Source: Actinomycetota bacterium (GTDB taxonomy: Bacteria > Actinomycetota > Actinomycetes > Nanopelagicales > Nanopelagicaceae). Taken from it: DNA of 11,045 nucleotides. A program made the translations under genes and the position numbers. How positions within the stretch are numbered: position 1 is the stretch's first letter; each line of letters starts with the position of its first letter. The stretch covers positions 1-11,045 of the forward strand of contig CANKXJ010000021.1 of assembly GCA_947487595.1 (NCBI GenBank), read 5' to 3'. The notes under the pieces were generated by a model. The model saw only the letters and a program-made list of their open reading frames with translations, had not been told where the DNA came from and made no database searches. This document shows, piece after piece, positions 1 to 6,634 of this stretch.

Positions 1-626
1 TTTCCAGCACCACACGGCAAAACAACTACGCCTGAACCACCATGCCAAAATCCTTCAGCGGCTAACTCTTGATAGGGACGGATCTTCCAATCATCTTGCT
101 TGAGTGCAATTTCGTGGGCTTGTCCGTCAACGTAACCAGCAAAGTCTTCTGCTGGCCAACCAAGGCGGAGCAGTGATTGTTTAATCTGTCCGCGCTGACT
201 TGGCAACACAGCAATAGTTTCTTTATCAATACGGGCACCAAGTAATGGTTGAATCTTTTTGGCACGAATGACTTCTTCAAGAACTGCGGAATCTGTTGTA
301 ACAAGGATTAATCCATGGATGGGATCTGCTTCAAGTCGCAGGCGTCCGTAACGAGACATTGTTTCTGCCACGTCAATTAAAATTGAGTGCGGTACGGCAT
401 AACGTGAATATTTAATTAAAGTATCAATTACTTGCTCAGCATCATGGCCGGCAGCGCGTGCATTCCATAAACCCAGTGGAGTGAGACGATAGGTGTGAAT
501 GTGTTCAGGGGAACGCTCTAATTCAGCAAAAGGTGCAATTGCACGCCGACACTCTGTAGAAAGCGGATGATCGATATCTAACAGCAGCGTTTTATCGCTT
601 TGGACGATTAACGGGCCATCAGTCAT
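1..626 (-). CDS. DNA repair helicase XPB (ERCC3-like), N-terminal part; 3' end off window
   Basis: Superfamily 2 ATP-dependent 3'-5' DNA helicase of the bacterial XPB type, expected in the cytoplasm and linked to DNA repair. The visible 208 codons begin MTDGPLIVQSDKT and closely resemble the actinobacterial (Mtb Rv0861c-type) XPB as I remember it. They contain the N-terminal XPB domain (about 1-170, with YRLTPLGLWNARAAGHD near 46-62), the WKIRPYQ motif at 180-186, and the start of Walker A, LPCGAG at 203-208. The next, cut codon starts AA, fitting the Walker lysine. The window edge falls there, so the Walker B/DEAH box and motifs IV-VI are not visible. ATG 626-624 is chosen because AAGGA (635-639) lies 8 nt upstream. 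The gene overlaps the end of the M20 gene by 8 nt (ATGACTGA), so translational coupling is likely. The frame is intact. Family assignment is very secure; its exact repair role in bacteria is less settled. Confidence 0.95.
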   Translation of the reverse strand, partial: MTDGPLIVQSDKTLLLDIDHPLSTECRRAIAPFAELERSPEHIHTYRLTPLGLWNARAAGHDAEQVIDTLIKYSRYAVPHSILIDVAETMSRYGRLRLEADPIHGLILVTTDSAVLEEVIRAKKIQPLLGARIDKETIAVLPSQRGQIKQSLLRLGWPAEDFAGYVDGQAHEIALKQDDWKIRPYQELAAEGFWHGGSGVVVLPCGAG

Positions 627-1680
627 CTAATAAATCCTTAATTAATGCATGTAATAACTTGCTTCGAATCTCAAGAACGCTGATATCGACCCATTCATGG
701 GCTGCATGAGCACCAGCACCAATTGCACCTAGACCATCTAGAACTTGTGCACCAGCAGCTGCTGCAAAATTGCCATCACTAGCTCCACCAACGGATGCGT
801 GACCTAGAGGGGGCATTCCTAGCTCTTTAGCAACTTTCTCAGCACGCTCATAGAGGGCCATTGTCGAAGAAGTCTCAAGAGGAGGGCGGTTAAATCCACC
901 AGTGATTTCATAACGTGCCTCAGCATTAACGGCCTTCAAATTCTTTATTGCACTATCCACGCGCTTTAAATCATCCATTGAATACGAGCGAATATCTATA
1001 TCAAGCACAGCTAAATCTGGCACTGTGTTTGTTGTGTTACCAGCACGCAACATTGTTGGAACAACAGTGGTTCCGTGCTCCTTATTTTCTAAAGCAGCAA
1101 CTGCAATGATTGCATGGGCAATCTCAACGGTTGAGTTGATACCTTTTTCTGGCTCAAGACCAGCATGTGATGCCTTACCGTGAATCTTAATTTGATACAT
1201 CGCTGTGCCCTTACGGCCAGTCTTAACCATTCCATTAAGTGATGCCTCTAAGACTAAAACCGCTTTAGCTTGAGCAGAGATCTGCTTAATAAACTCTTTA
1301 CTTGTTGTACTTCCAGTTTCTTCATCTGTGGTTGCAACTAAGGCAGCAGAACCAGTAATGCCCTTCATCGCATAGAGCCCTTGAATAAATCCTGCTTTCA
1401 TATCAAAAATTCCAGGACCAGTTGCTTTAGTTCCTTCTACTTTCCATAGTGGTGTGAAAGAGCCTTTAGGCCAGACCGTATCCAAGTGAGCCAACACAAC
1501 TACTTCCGGATTATTAGCGCCCCACCAAAAAACGGGACGACCATTGACTTCACGGATTTCTGCAGGAGTCCCAAGAATTGTTGCTGCAAGATCACTTGCT
1601 AATCGCACTACGTCCTGGCAGGCCGCTAAATCTTCAGTTGGTGATTCCAACTTCACGAGAGCTTCAAGGGCGGCCAACAT
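619..1680 (-). CDS. M20 family zinc metallopeptidase (glutamate carboxypeptidase-like)
   Basis: Predicted cytosolic di-zinc exopeptidase or amidohydrolase of the M20/CPG2 type, 353 aa, normal for the family. The metal site looks complete: H65 and D67 in AHLDTVW, bridging D93 in FDMKAG, catalytic E120 and ligand E121 in TTDEETGS, E145 in LEAS, and H325 in GAHAAHEWV. The spacing from the E121 to the E145 equivalents is 24, the same as I recall for Pseudomonas carboxypeptidase G2. The small dimerisation/lid domain lies about residues 154-265, with KASHAGLEPEKG at 169-180. There is no signal peptide, so it should act inside the cell on a peptide, N-acyl amino acid or folate-like substrate; the substrate cannot be read from sequence. 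AGGA (1688-1691) sits 7 nt before the ATG and overlaps the upstream stop. It lies between two helicase-type genes, 9 nt after one and overlapping the next by 8 nt. Confidence 0.9.
   Translation of the reverse strand: MLAALEALVKLESPTEDLAACQDVVRLASDLAATILGTPAEIREVNGRPVFWWGANNPEVVVLAHLDTVWPKGSFTPLWKVEGTKATGPGIFDMKAGFIQGLYAMKGITGSAALVATTDEETGSTTSKEFIKQISAQAKAVLVLEASLNGMVKTGRKGTAMYQIKIHGKASHAGLEPEKGINSTVEIAHAIIAVAALENKEHGTTVVPTMLRAGNTTNTVPDLAVLDIDIRSYSMDDLKRVDSAIKNLKAVNAEARYEITGGFNRPPLETSSTMALYERAEKVAKELGMPPLGHASVGGASDGNFAAAAGAQVLDGLGAIGAGAHAAHEWVDISVLEIRSKLLHALIKDLLDD
635..639 (-). promoter_or_regulatory. Shine-Dalgarno for XPB helicase gene
   Basis: AAGGA on the minus strand, 8 nt upstream of the ATG at 626-624 and inside the 3' end of the M20 peptidase gene. 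It supports this start and re-initiation by ribosomes finishing the upstream gene. Confidence 0.6.
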
Positions 1681-1687
1681 GGGTTAA

Positions 1688-1691
1688 TCCT
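1688..1691 (-). promoter_or_regulatory. Shine-Dalgarno for M20 peptidase gene
   Basis: AGGA on the minus strand, 7 nt upstream of the ATG at 1680. Its AG is shared with the TAG stop of the upstream gene, which suggests coupled translation. Confidence 0.5.
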
Positions 1692-3885
1692 ATAGTGGTG
1701 CAACGCCGGTGATGCGGGGAATTCTAAAGGACTGAACTTCACCAGTTGCATGGTCACGAGCAAGCAAGGCACCAGCGCTGACACGTATTGGGTCAATGAT
1801 GCGGTGGGTGACTGCGCCATTGTTATCGGCATATCCAATAGAAAGTGATTTCTCCTCCATGATGTATTTATTGACTAAATCCATAGTTTCATTTGCGCTT
1901 GTGCGGGGCAGAGCACCCAAAGCTTCATTGGCTGCTTGGCGCAAATGAGTTTGCTTGTGAGTAGATTTTTCACCAGTGCGTATTGCTCGAATTGCAGCGC
2001 TTAAATTCTCTTCTGTTGGTATTTCAATTTCACCAATGACTCGTGGTGGTCGTGGTTTAGTCACTGCGCGATTTGATCGTGGACCAGTGAGCATAATTCC
2101 AGTTGCTGATTCACCTGCAGGCAGATATCCAGCTTCACGCAAAATACGCATGGTGTCTGTTGCATCATGATCACAAATAACAACTTCTGGTGCAATCCGA
2201 CGTAGTTCAAGGATCTCTAATCTCTTATCATTCATAATCTGAGAAATAAGCGCTGTGTCTTCACAACGAATAAAGGCAGATGTATTTCCAACACGTAACT
2301 TGCCGTGCTTTTTAGAAACATCACTAATTAAATATTCCAGAGGTTGGGGCATAGGAGTTTTAGATGTTTTAGTTAAGAAGCTCTTGATTTCATCCCCAGT
2401 TTTGCCATGATCAAGTGCTCGGCGAATCGTTGCTTCGCTAAAGCGGTAAACAGTTGCACCACCACGGCTTTCAATCTCAGCCATCATGGCAAGTTGCTGT
2501 GAAATTTCATGTTCGAGTGGGCCTGGTGCGATTGCAGTGTTATCGCTCTGAATCAAAATGTGGTCAACGGTTTTAGGTAGATCTTCATTAATGATTGCTA
2601 AATCTTCGCCGCTTAAGAACTCAGCACCATATTTAGATATTGCGCCTTGCCCAGTAATACCAAGCCATTCAGCTTCACGCAGAGTCCAGCTGGCTAGCTC
2701 TTCTTGCAGGGATGAATTACGGCGCACTGGAGCACGCCAAGCAATTACTTCATTAAATGAAGCAAGTTCAGGTGCAATACCTTGGTTCTCATTGAGAATG
2801 GAGAGAGTTAAGGCACGTACTTTTGATGCATTCACACGGTCTAACTCAGGCCCGAGCGCTGCAACATTCTTAGATTCAGCACGACCAACTAGCCCGCTGA
2901 CTCTGGAAGTAATGAGCCATTGCGAAGCAAGAACTTGCCAACGATCTGCCGGAGTTTGCATCAACCAGATATCAAATCTATTACTTGGCATTATTCGATC
3001 TTGGGCATCAAAACTTATAAGTGAGGCAAGATATGCAAGCTCAGTAATAAAAGCCGTGCATGATTCATCAACACCTAAGTGATTAGAAAGAATCTTTAAA
3101 TCACGCACACCTAAACCGCCAGCACGTAGTGCATCAGATGGCTCATCAGCCCAGAAATTAAGCAGTTCTTCCACCCAGCGCAAGACGGTGGAGATATTTG
3201 CAATAGCTGCAAGATTGATTTGTCGTTCATCACGCTTTGCGCCCTTTAGTTGTGGCTGAACAATTAAGTTTTCTTTATGAACTTTGCCACCACGCAGATG
3301 TATTGCTACTTCACGAGGCAAAATGACAGTTCTCTGATCAAGAGGCACAAGGAATTTTTGTTCTAGCAACCAAGCAACTCCAGGACCAGGATTCTTGATA
3401 TCTCCTACGCTTCCGCGCGGAGGTCCCCAGATTAATCTTTCTAAGACTTTCTTTGCCTCAGGTGGCGCTTTTTCAATTTCAGTTACTTTAATTTTTGCAA
3501 CAGATGCAGGTCCAAGTCCTGCGGGTTCATTACCTATTACATCTCGCAACTGCGACGGCAGGCGCATTCCATCATCGGATGGATAAACCAGGCCAATTGA
3601 AATTAAGTGATCTAGCGCGCAAGATGCAGCTTTATCTGTGATTGCAACGATGCTTTTCAATGAAAAAGGTTCATTGAGCGCTGCAGCAGCTTCTAATACT
3701 TGGAACTGCCAGTGATTAAGTGAATCAATTGCACGGGCCAAACTAGGTGCAGAACAAGCACGAACTGCAAGGGATGCGATGTCTGGTGGTACTGGCGTCA
3801 CTAAATCTGGGCGGGCAGTAAATAACTCTAAAAAGGCAGCATCATCGACACTACGTAAGTAGTCAGAGAAGGAGCGCATTTCCAT
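1690..3885 (-). CDS. Helicase-associated (XPB/Ssl2-like, Helicase_C_3) protein with WYL-like C-terminus
   Basis: Large 731-aa cytoplasmic protein of the type found beside XPB in Actinobacteria (Rv0862c-like). I see no Walker A or DEAD/DEAH motif, so it is not itself a helicase and may be an XPB partner; its function is not established. Residues 1-115 look like helical/winged-helix DNA-binding folds (DHLISIGLVYPSDDGMRL at 92-109). Residues about 442-590 match the Helicase_C_3 type: ILIQSDNTAIAPGPL at 443-457, the YRFSEATIRRALDHG stretch at 480-494, and MPQPLEYLISD at 512-522. The last 65 or so residues (IGYADNNGAV, then DPIRV, LLARDHATGEVQSFRI) resemble a WYL beta-barrel, which is inference. 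ATG 3885 is preferred because AGG lies 6 nt upstream; a second ATG two codons in (3879) is possible. It is 40 nt downstream of the HAD gene and 9 nt before the M20 gene. Confidence 0.85.
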   Translation of the reverse strand: MEMRSFSDYLRSVDDAAFLELFTARPDLVTPVPPDIASLAVRACSAPSLARAIDSLNHWQFQVLEAAAALNEPFSLKSIVAITDKAASCALDHLISIGLVYPSDDGMRLPSQLRDVIGNEPAGLGPASVAKIKVTEIEKAPPEAKKVLERLIWGPPRGSVGDIKNPGPGVAWLLEQKFLVPLDQRTVILPREVAIHLRGGKVHKENLIVQPQLKGAKRDERQINLAAIANISTVLRWVEELLNFWADEPSDALRAGGLGVRDLKILSNHLGVDESCTAFITELAYLASLISFDAQDRIMPSNRFDIWLMQTPADRWQVLASQWLITSRVSGLVGRAESKNVAALGPELDRVNASKVRALTLSILNENQGIAPELASFNEVIAWRAPVRRNSSLQEELASWTLREAEWLGITGQGAISKYGAEFLSGEDLAIINEDLPKTVDHILIQSDNTAIAPGPLEHEISQQLAMMAEIESRGGATVYRFSEATIRRALDHGKTGDEIKSFLTKTSKTPMPQPLEYLISDVSKKHGKLRVGNTSAFIRCEDTALISQIMNDKRLEILELRRIAPEVVICDHDATDTMRILREAGYLPAGESATGIMLTGPRSNRAVTKPRPPRVIGEIEIPTEENLSAAIRAIRTGEKSTHKQTHLRQAANEALGALPRTSANETMDLVNKYIMEEKSLSIGYADNNGAVTHRIIDPIRVSAGALLARDHATGEVQSFRIPRITGVAPL

Positions 3886-3925
3886 AACTTGCCTACATTA
3901 CTGGCATTTAGCGTTTAAGGGTTAA

Positions 3926-4693
3926 TCAACGTCGCTTTCCACGCGGAGTCAACCAAGTTCCTAGGGCAGCAACTCTGACAACGACGGGGGAGACAATCTT
4001 GGCTAAATGGCGGGCACGGCGAAAGTCATGAATTGGCCAACCTTCAGCCATTGCTCGTAATGACAAAATCGCATCTGGATTAATCGCTGATGGGTGACCT
4101 ACACATTGCAGTAAAGGAAAATCATTATGACTATCTGAATATGAATAACAATCATCAAGGTTTAAACTCTTTTGCTGAGCCAGTTCACGAACGGCAACAG
4201 CTTTTTCTTTTCCATGTAGAAGCAGTCCAAGCATCGCACCCGTGTATTTGCCATCTTTTGTTTCAGCTTTGCTACCCAGTGCGCCAGTAAAACCTAATCT
4301 CTTTGCAATGAGCACTGCCATGTCTTCAGGGGCGGCAGTCACCAGCCACACGTCTTCACCTGCCGATAAATGCTTTTGGGCAATATCGATTGTGCCTTGC
4401 CAAAGTGCTGGTGAAACGTATTGATCGTAAATCTCTTGAGCGATCTTTTCTATGTCTTCAACGCTGTGACCACCAATAAAATCTGTGGCAGCATCTTGAA
4501 AACGTTTGATCTCTTCTTTATTTTCTTTACCTGTGAGACGAAATCTAAGGTTGGCCAAAACGAATCGCGAAATATCCTTCTTTGTGAAATAACCACGCTG
4601 ATACATGCCCTTACCCAGGAAGTAGAGGGTTGAGCCACGAATCAGGGTGTTATCTACATCAAAAAAGGCTGCTCGCTTAGCGGTGAGTGCCAT
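3926..4693 (-). CDS. HAD-IB family phosphatase (SerB-like fold)
   Basis: Predicted magnesium-dependent phosphomonoesterase of HAD subfamily IB, 255 aa. Motif I is FFDVDNTL with nucleophile D12 and acid/base D14; motif II is T119 in LVTAAPEDM; the motif III lysine is K162 or K164 (HGKEKA); motif IV is YSDSHNDFPLL with D187 and D191. The helical cap lies about residues 20-100. The fold matches phosphoserine phosphatase relatives, but the generic HAD-IB class is broad, so serine biosynthesis should not be assumed. The C-terminal 37 residues are basic, with a hydrophobic stretch at 233-248 that may touch the membrane. It is the first gene of the leftward group. The ATG at 4693 has both a possible SD (AAGG, 7 nt upstream) and a -10-like TAAGGT exactly 6 nt upstream, so it may be read from a leaderless mRNA. 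Confidence 0.9.
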   Translation of the reverse strand: MALTAKRAAFFDVDNTLIRGSTLYFLGKGMYQRGYFTKKDISRFVLANLRFRLTGKENKEEIKRFQDAATDFIGGHSVEDIEKIAQEIYDQYVSPALWQGTIDIAQKHLSAGEDVWLVTAAPEDMAVLIAKRLGFTGALGSKAETKDGKYTGAMLGLLLHGKEKAVAVRELAQQKSLNLDDCYSYSDSHNDFPLLQCVGHPSAINPDAILSLRAMAEGWPIHDFRRARHLAKIVSPVVVRVAALGTWLTPRGKRR

Positions 4694-4699
4694 GTCACT

Positions 4700-4705
4700 A
4701 CCTTA
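4700..4705 (-). promoter_or_regulatory. Candidate -10 element for the leftward operon
   Basis: TAAGGT on the minus strand fits the TANNNT -10 pattern of actinobacterial housekeeping promoters. Six bases separate it from the ATG at 4693, so transcription would start at or next to the start codon. No -35-like hexamer stands at 16-18 nt. The same bases include AAGG, which could instead act as a Shine-Dalgarno, so the reading is ambiguous. Confidence 0.45.
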
Positions 4706-4731
4706 ACGAAGTTGCATCAATTAGGACGCTT

Positions 4732-4737
4732 TATGCT
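4732..4737 (+). promoter_or_regulatory. Candidate -10 element for the cytochrome c maturation operon
   Basis: TATGCT fits TANNNT and ends 6 nt before the ATG at 4744, placing the expected start of transcription on the A of the start codon. The bases just before that ATG (TTTACCT) hold no Shine-Dalgarno, which favours a leaderless transcript. TTGCAT at 4712-4717 resembles a -35, but the 14-nt spacer is too short to count on. Confidence 0.5.
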
Positions 4738-4743
4738 TTACCT

Positions 4744-5367
4744 ATGAGTTCAACTGTCCATGTCCTGCGCCACGGTGAAGTAGAAAATCCCAACAAGATT
4801 CTCTATGGCCGCCAACCAGGGTGGGGCCTTTCTTTGCGCGGGCAAGAAATGGCACAAACACTGGGTGATTGGTCTCGCACAATTGATCTAGGCGCTCTCC
4901 ATGTCTCACCTTTACAAAGAGCACAAGAAACCGCAGCTCCAATAGCTGCTGCTCATAACATTGCAATTACAACTGATGAGCGTTTGATTGAAGCGGCAAA
5001 TGTTTTTGAAGGAAAACCCTTTGGTGTTGGCGATGGGGTGTTGAAGCATCCATCTTCATGGCCTCACTTGTGGAACCCATGGAGACCATCATGGGGTGAA
5101 CCATACGAGGAACAAATCAATCGAATGCTGGCTGCTATCTTTGCGGCGCGAGATGCAGCACAAGGCAAAGATGCAATTGTTGTTTCACATCAACTGCCAA
5201 TTTGGATTCTAAGAAGTGCAATTGAAAATCGCAGATTGCTTCACGATCCACGTAAACGTGAGTGCTCATTAGCATCAGTGACAAGTGTTCATTTTGATGA
5301 TGAAGGATTAATCTCAGGTCTTACATACTCTGAACCAGCACGGCATTTATTACCAAAGAAGAATTGA
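4744..5367 (+). CDS. Histidine phosphatase family protein (phosphoglycerate mutase-like)
   Basis: Member of the histidine phosphatase superfamily, 207 aa, cytoplasmic. The phospho-acceptor motif is LRHGE (R9, H10), followed by YGRQPGWGLS (21-30), SPLQRAQETA with R59 (55-64), the proton donor candidate E83 in ERLIEAAN, and the second catalytic histidine H149 in VVSHQLPIW. All key residues are present, so it should be active on a phosphorylated small molecule; the substrate is unknown, and glycolytic mutase activity is not implied. The start is ATG 4744 because the conserved RHG then sits at the usual distance from the N-terminus and a -10-like element lies just upstream; a GTG at 4687 would run into the divergent HAD gene. 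Its stop overlaps the TlpA start by one base. The same order (phosphatase, thioredoxin-like, CcdA, ResB, CcsA) occurs at Mtb Rv0525-Rv0529. Confidence 0.92.
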   Translation: MSSTVHVLRHGEVENPNKILYGRQPGWGLSLRGQEMAQTLGDWSRTIDLGALHVSPLQRAQETAAPIAAAHNIAITTDERLIEAANVFEGKPFGVGDGVLKHPSSWPHLWNPWRPSWGEPYEEQINRMLAAIFAARDAAQGKDAIVVSHQLPIWILRSAIENRRLLHDPRKRECSLASVTSVHFDDEGLISGLTYSEPARHLLPKKN

Positions 5368-5912
5368 TGAAATCAGGATTAAAAGCCCCAGTTCTTGTGG
5401 CTATTGCGCTGTTGCTCACTTCCTGTGGCGGTGGTGGAAGTTCGAGCTCGCAAGAATCTTTTGTTTCTGGAAATGGCTCTGTAACTTTTATTGATCCAGA
5501 AAAGAGAATCGAAGCACCGCCGCTGTTTGGAATGACTTTATCTGGTACGAACTATAGATTTGAAGTTGGCAAGGTAGCGGTCGTAAATGTTTGGGCATCA
5601 TGGTGTTCACCATGCAGAGCAGAAGCACCAGCACTTGTTGCTCTTGCAAATAAATATAGTGAGGTTGCCTTTATAGGAATTTTGACCCGTGATAATCCTG
5701 CAACTGCTGAGGCTTTCCAGAGACGTTTTTCACTGCCATATCCAACACTTATTGATGATTCCTTACTTATTGGCTTTAAGGGCTCACTTGCAGCAAATGC
5801 AATTCCTACAACGGTAGTGATAGATAAGGCTGGCAAAGTCGCCGCACGTATATCTGGCGCAATCACTGTTGCCTCTCTTACAGATTTAATTGAGCGGGTG
5901 AGTGGCGAATGA
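5367..5912 (+). CDS. TlpA/ResA-like thiol-disulfide oxidoreductase lipoprotein
   Basis: Extracytoplasmic thioredoxin-fold protein, 181 aa, expected to reduce the CXXC cysteines of apocytochrome c before heme attachment (System II, ResA role). Residues 1-20 form a lipoprotein signal with lipobox LTSC, giving lipidated C20, then a Gly/Ser linker (21-28). The thioredoxin-like domain spans about 50-180: WASWCSPC with active-site C80 and C83, and the conserved cis-proline P147 in AIPTTVV. ATG 5367 is chosen over TTG 5364 because it overlaps the phosphatase stop as TGATG and follows a purine-rich AAAGAAGAA. The end overlaps ccdA by 4 nt (ATGA). Placement between the phosphatase and ccdA supports a cytochrome c maturation role over a general thioredoxin. 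Confidence 0.93.
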   Translation: MKSGLKAPVLVAIALLLTSCGGGGSSSSQESFVSGNGSVTFIDPEKRIEAPPLFGMTLSGTNYRFEVGKVAVVNVWASWCSPCRAEAPALVALANKYSEVAFIGILTRDNPATAEAFQRRFSLPYPTLIDDSLLIGFKGSLAANAIPTTVVIDKAGKVAARISGAITVASLTDLIERVSGE

Positions 5913-6634
5913 AAGATATTTTCGTAGAACAAATCATGAGTGGATTTCTCATTACGGCGCTGCCGGTGGCTTTTATTGCAGGTGTAATTTCTTTTCTTTC
6001 TCCCTGTGTATTGCCACTTGTTCCGGGTTATTTGTCCTTTGCTGCGGGCTTTTCGCTAAATCGTGGCAAAGTGTTTCTCGGTTCTATTCTATTTGTCCTT
6101 GGATTTAGCGTTGTATTCATTTCATTCGGTGCAATTTTTGGTGGTTTAGGCAACCGCTTAGTTGCAAATGAAGATTTAATTTCCAGAGTTCTAGGTCTAA
6201 TCACGATATTTCTTGGTTTTATATTTCTTGGTAAATTCCCTTTCGCCCCAACATTTCGTCCCAGAATTAAAACAAATGGCGGATTGATTGGTGCACCAAT
6301 TTTAGGATTTCTTTTTGGTGTGGGCTGGACACCATGTATAGGTCCAACATTAGCCGCGGTTCAAACTTTAGCTTTTCAAGAATCAAGTGCATCACGCGGA
6401 GCATTTTTGTCTCTGGGTTATTGCTTTGGTTTAGGTTTGCCGTTCATCACTTCAGGCATATTCTTAGATCGTTCAGCGAAATTACGCAAGTATTTAGTCA
6501 AGCGTGGAGACTTGATTTCAAAAATTGGTGGTGTTTTTCTCATTGTTCTAGGTCTATTACAAGTCACTGGCTTGTGGGGCCAGCTGATGAACTCAATGCG
6601 CTCCCTTATCTCTGATTTCATTCCGGTGCTTTAA
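5909..6634 (+). CDS. ccdA: CcdA-type cytochrome c biogenesis transmembrane thiol carrier
   Basis: Polytopic membrane protein of the DsbD-beta/CcdA family, 241 aa, that carries reducing equivalents from cytoplasmic thioredoxin to the extracytoplasmic TlpA/ResA protein. The paired membrane cysteines are C33 in FLSPCVLPLVPGY and C143 in GWTPCIGPTL, both in their conserved proline/glycine contexts. About six hydrophobic segments are visible (roughly 15-45, 57-80, 93-112, 125-150, 165-185, 205-225), as expected. The start at ATG 5909 overlaps the tlpA stop by 4 nt and lacks a clear SD, so coupling is likely. An ATG at 5936 (residue 10) is an alternative start that would keep the first membrane segment. 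The stop directly abuts the resB start. Confidence 0.95.
   Translation: MKDIFVEQIMSGFLITALPVAFIAGVISFLSPCVLPLVPGYLSFAAGFSLNRGKVFLGSILFVLGFSVVFISFGAIFGGLGNRLVANEDLISRVLGLITIFLGFIFLGKFPFAPTFRPRIKTNGGLIGAPILGFLFGVGWTPCIGPTLAAVQTLAFQESSASRGAFLSLGYCFGLGLPFITSGIFLDRSAKLRKYLVKRGDLISKIGGVFLIVLGLLQVTGLWGQLMNSMRSLISDFIPVL

Larger units (their letters stand above)
4694..4743. other. Divergent promoter region between the two operons
   Basis: This 50-bp gap is the longest non-coding stretch in the window and the only place where genes diverge. It must hold the promoters of both the leftward HAD/helicase group and the rightward cytochrome c maturation operon, unless these lie inside coding sequence. I see -10-like hexamers at both ends but no consensus -35, operator palindrome or riboswitch-sized leader. 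Confidence 0.7.

Noticed and set aside
62..304. Minus-strand open frame of 80 codons
   Set aside because: It overlaps the XPB gene in another frame, has no recognisable domain, and the XPB frame here is strongly conserved.
2558..3082. Plus-strand open frame of 174 codons opposite the helicase-associated gene
   Set aside because: Antisense to a well-supported coding sequence, with Ser/Arg-rich, domain-free translation typical of a shadow frame.
3926..4693. Naming the HAD-IB gene serB
   Set aside because: Catalytic motifs fit the whole subfamily; nothing in the sequence or neighbours points to phosphoserine.
4687..4743. Upstream GTG start for the histidine phosphatase (19 extra residues)
   Set aside because: It would overlap the start of the divergent HAD gene and run through the promoter region, and it moves the RHG motif away from its usual place near the N-terminus.
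5552..5932. Minus-strand open frame of 126 codons opposite tlpA
   Set aside because: Antisense to a clear thioredoxin-fold gene; no domain, no ribosome site, and not compatible with the tight plus-strand operon.
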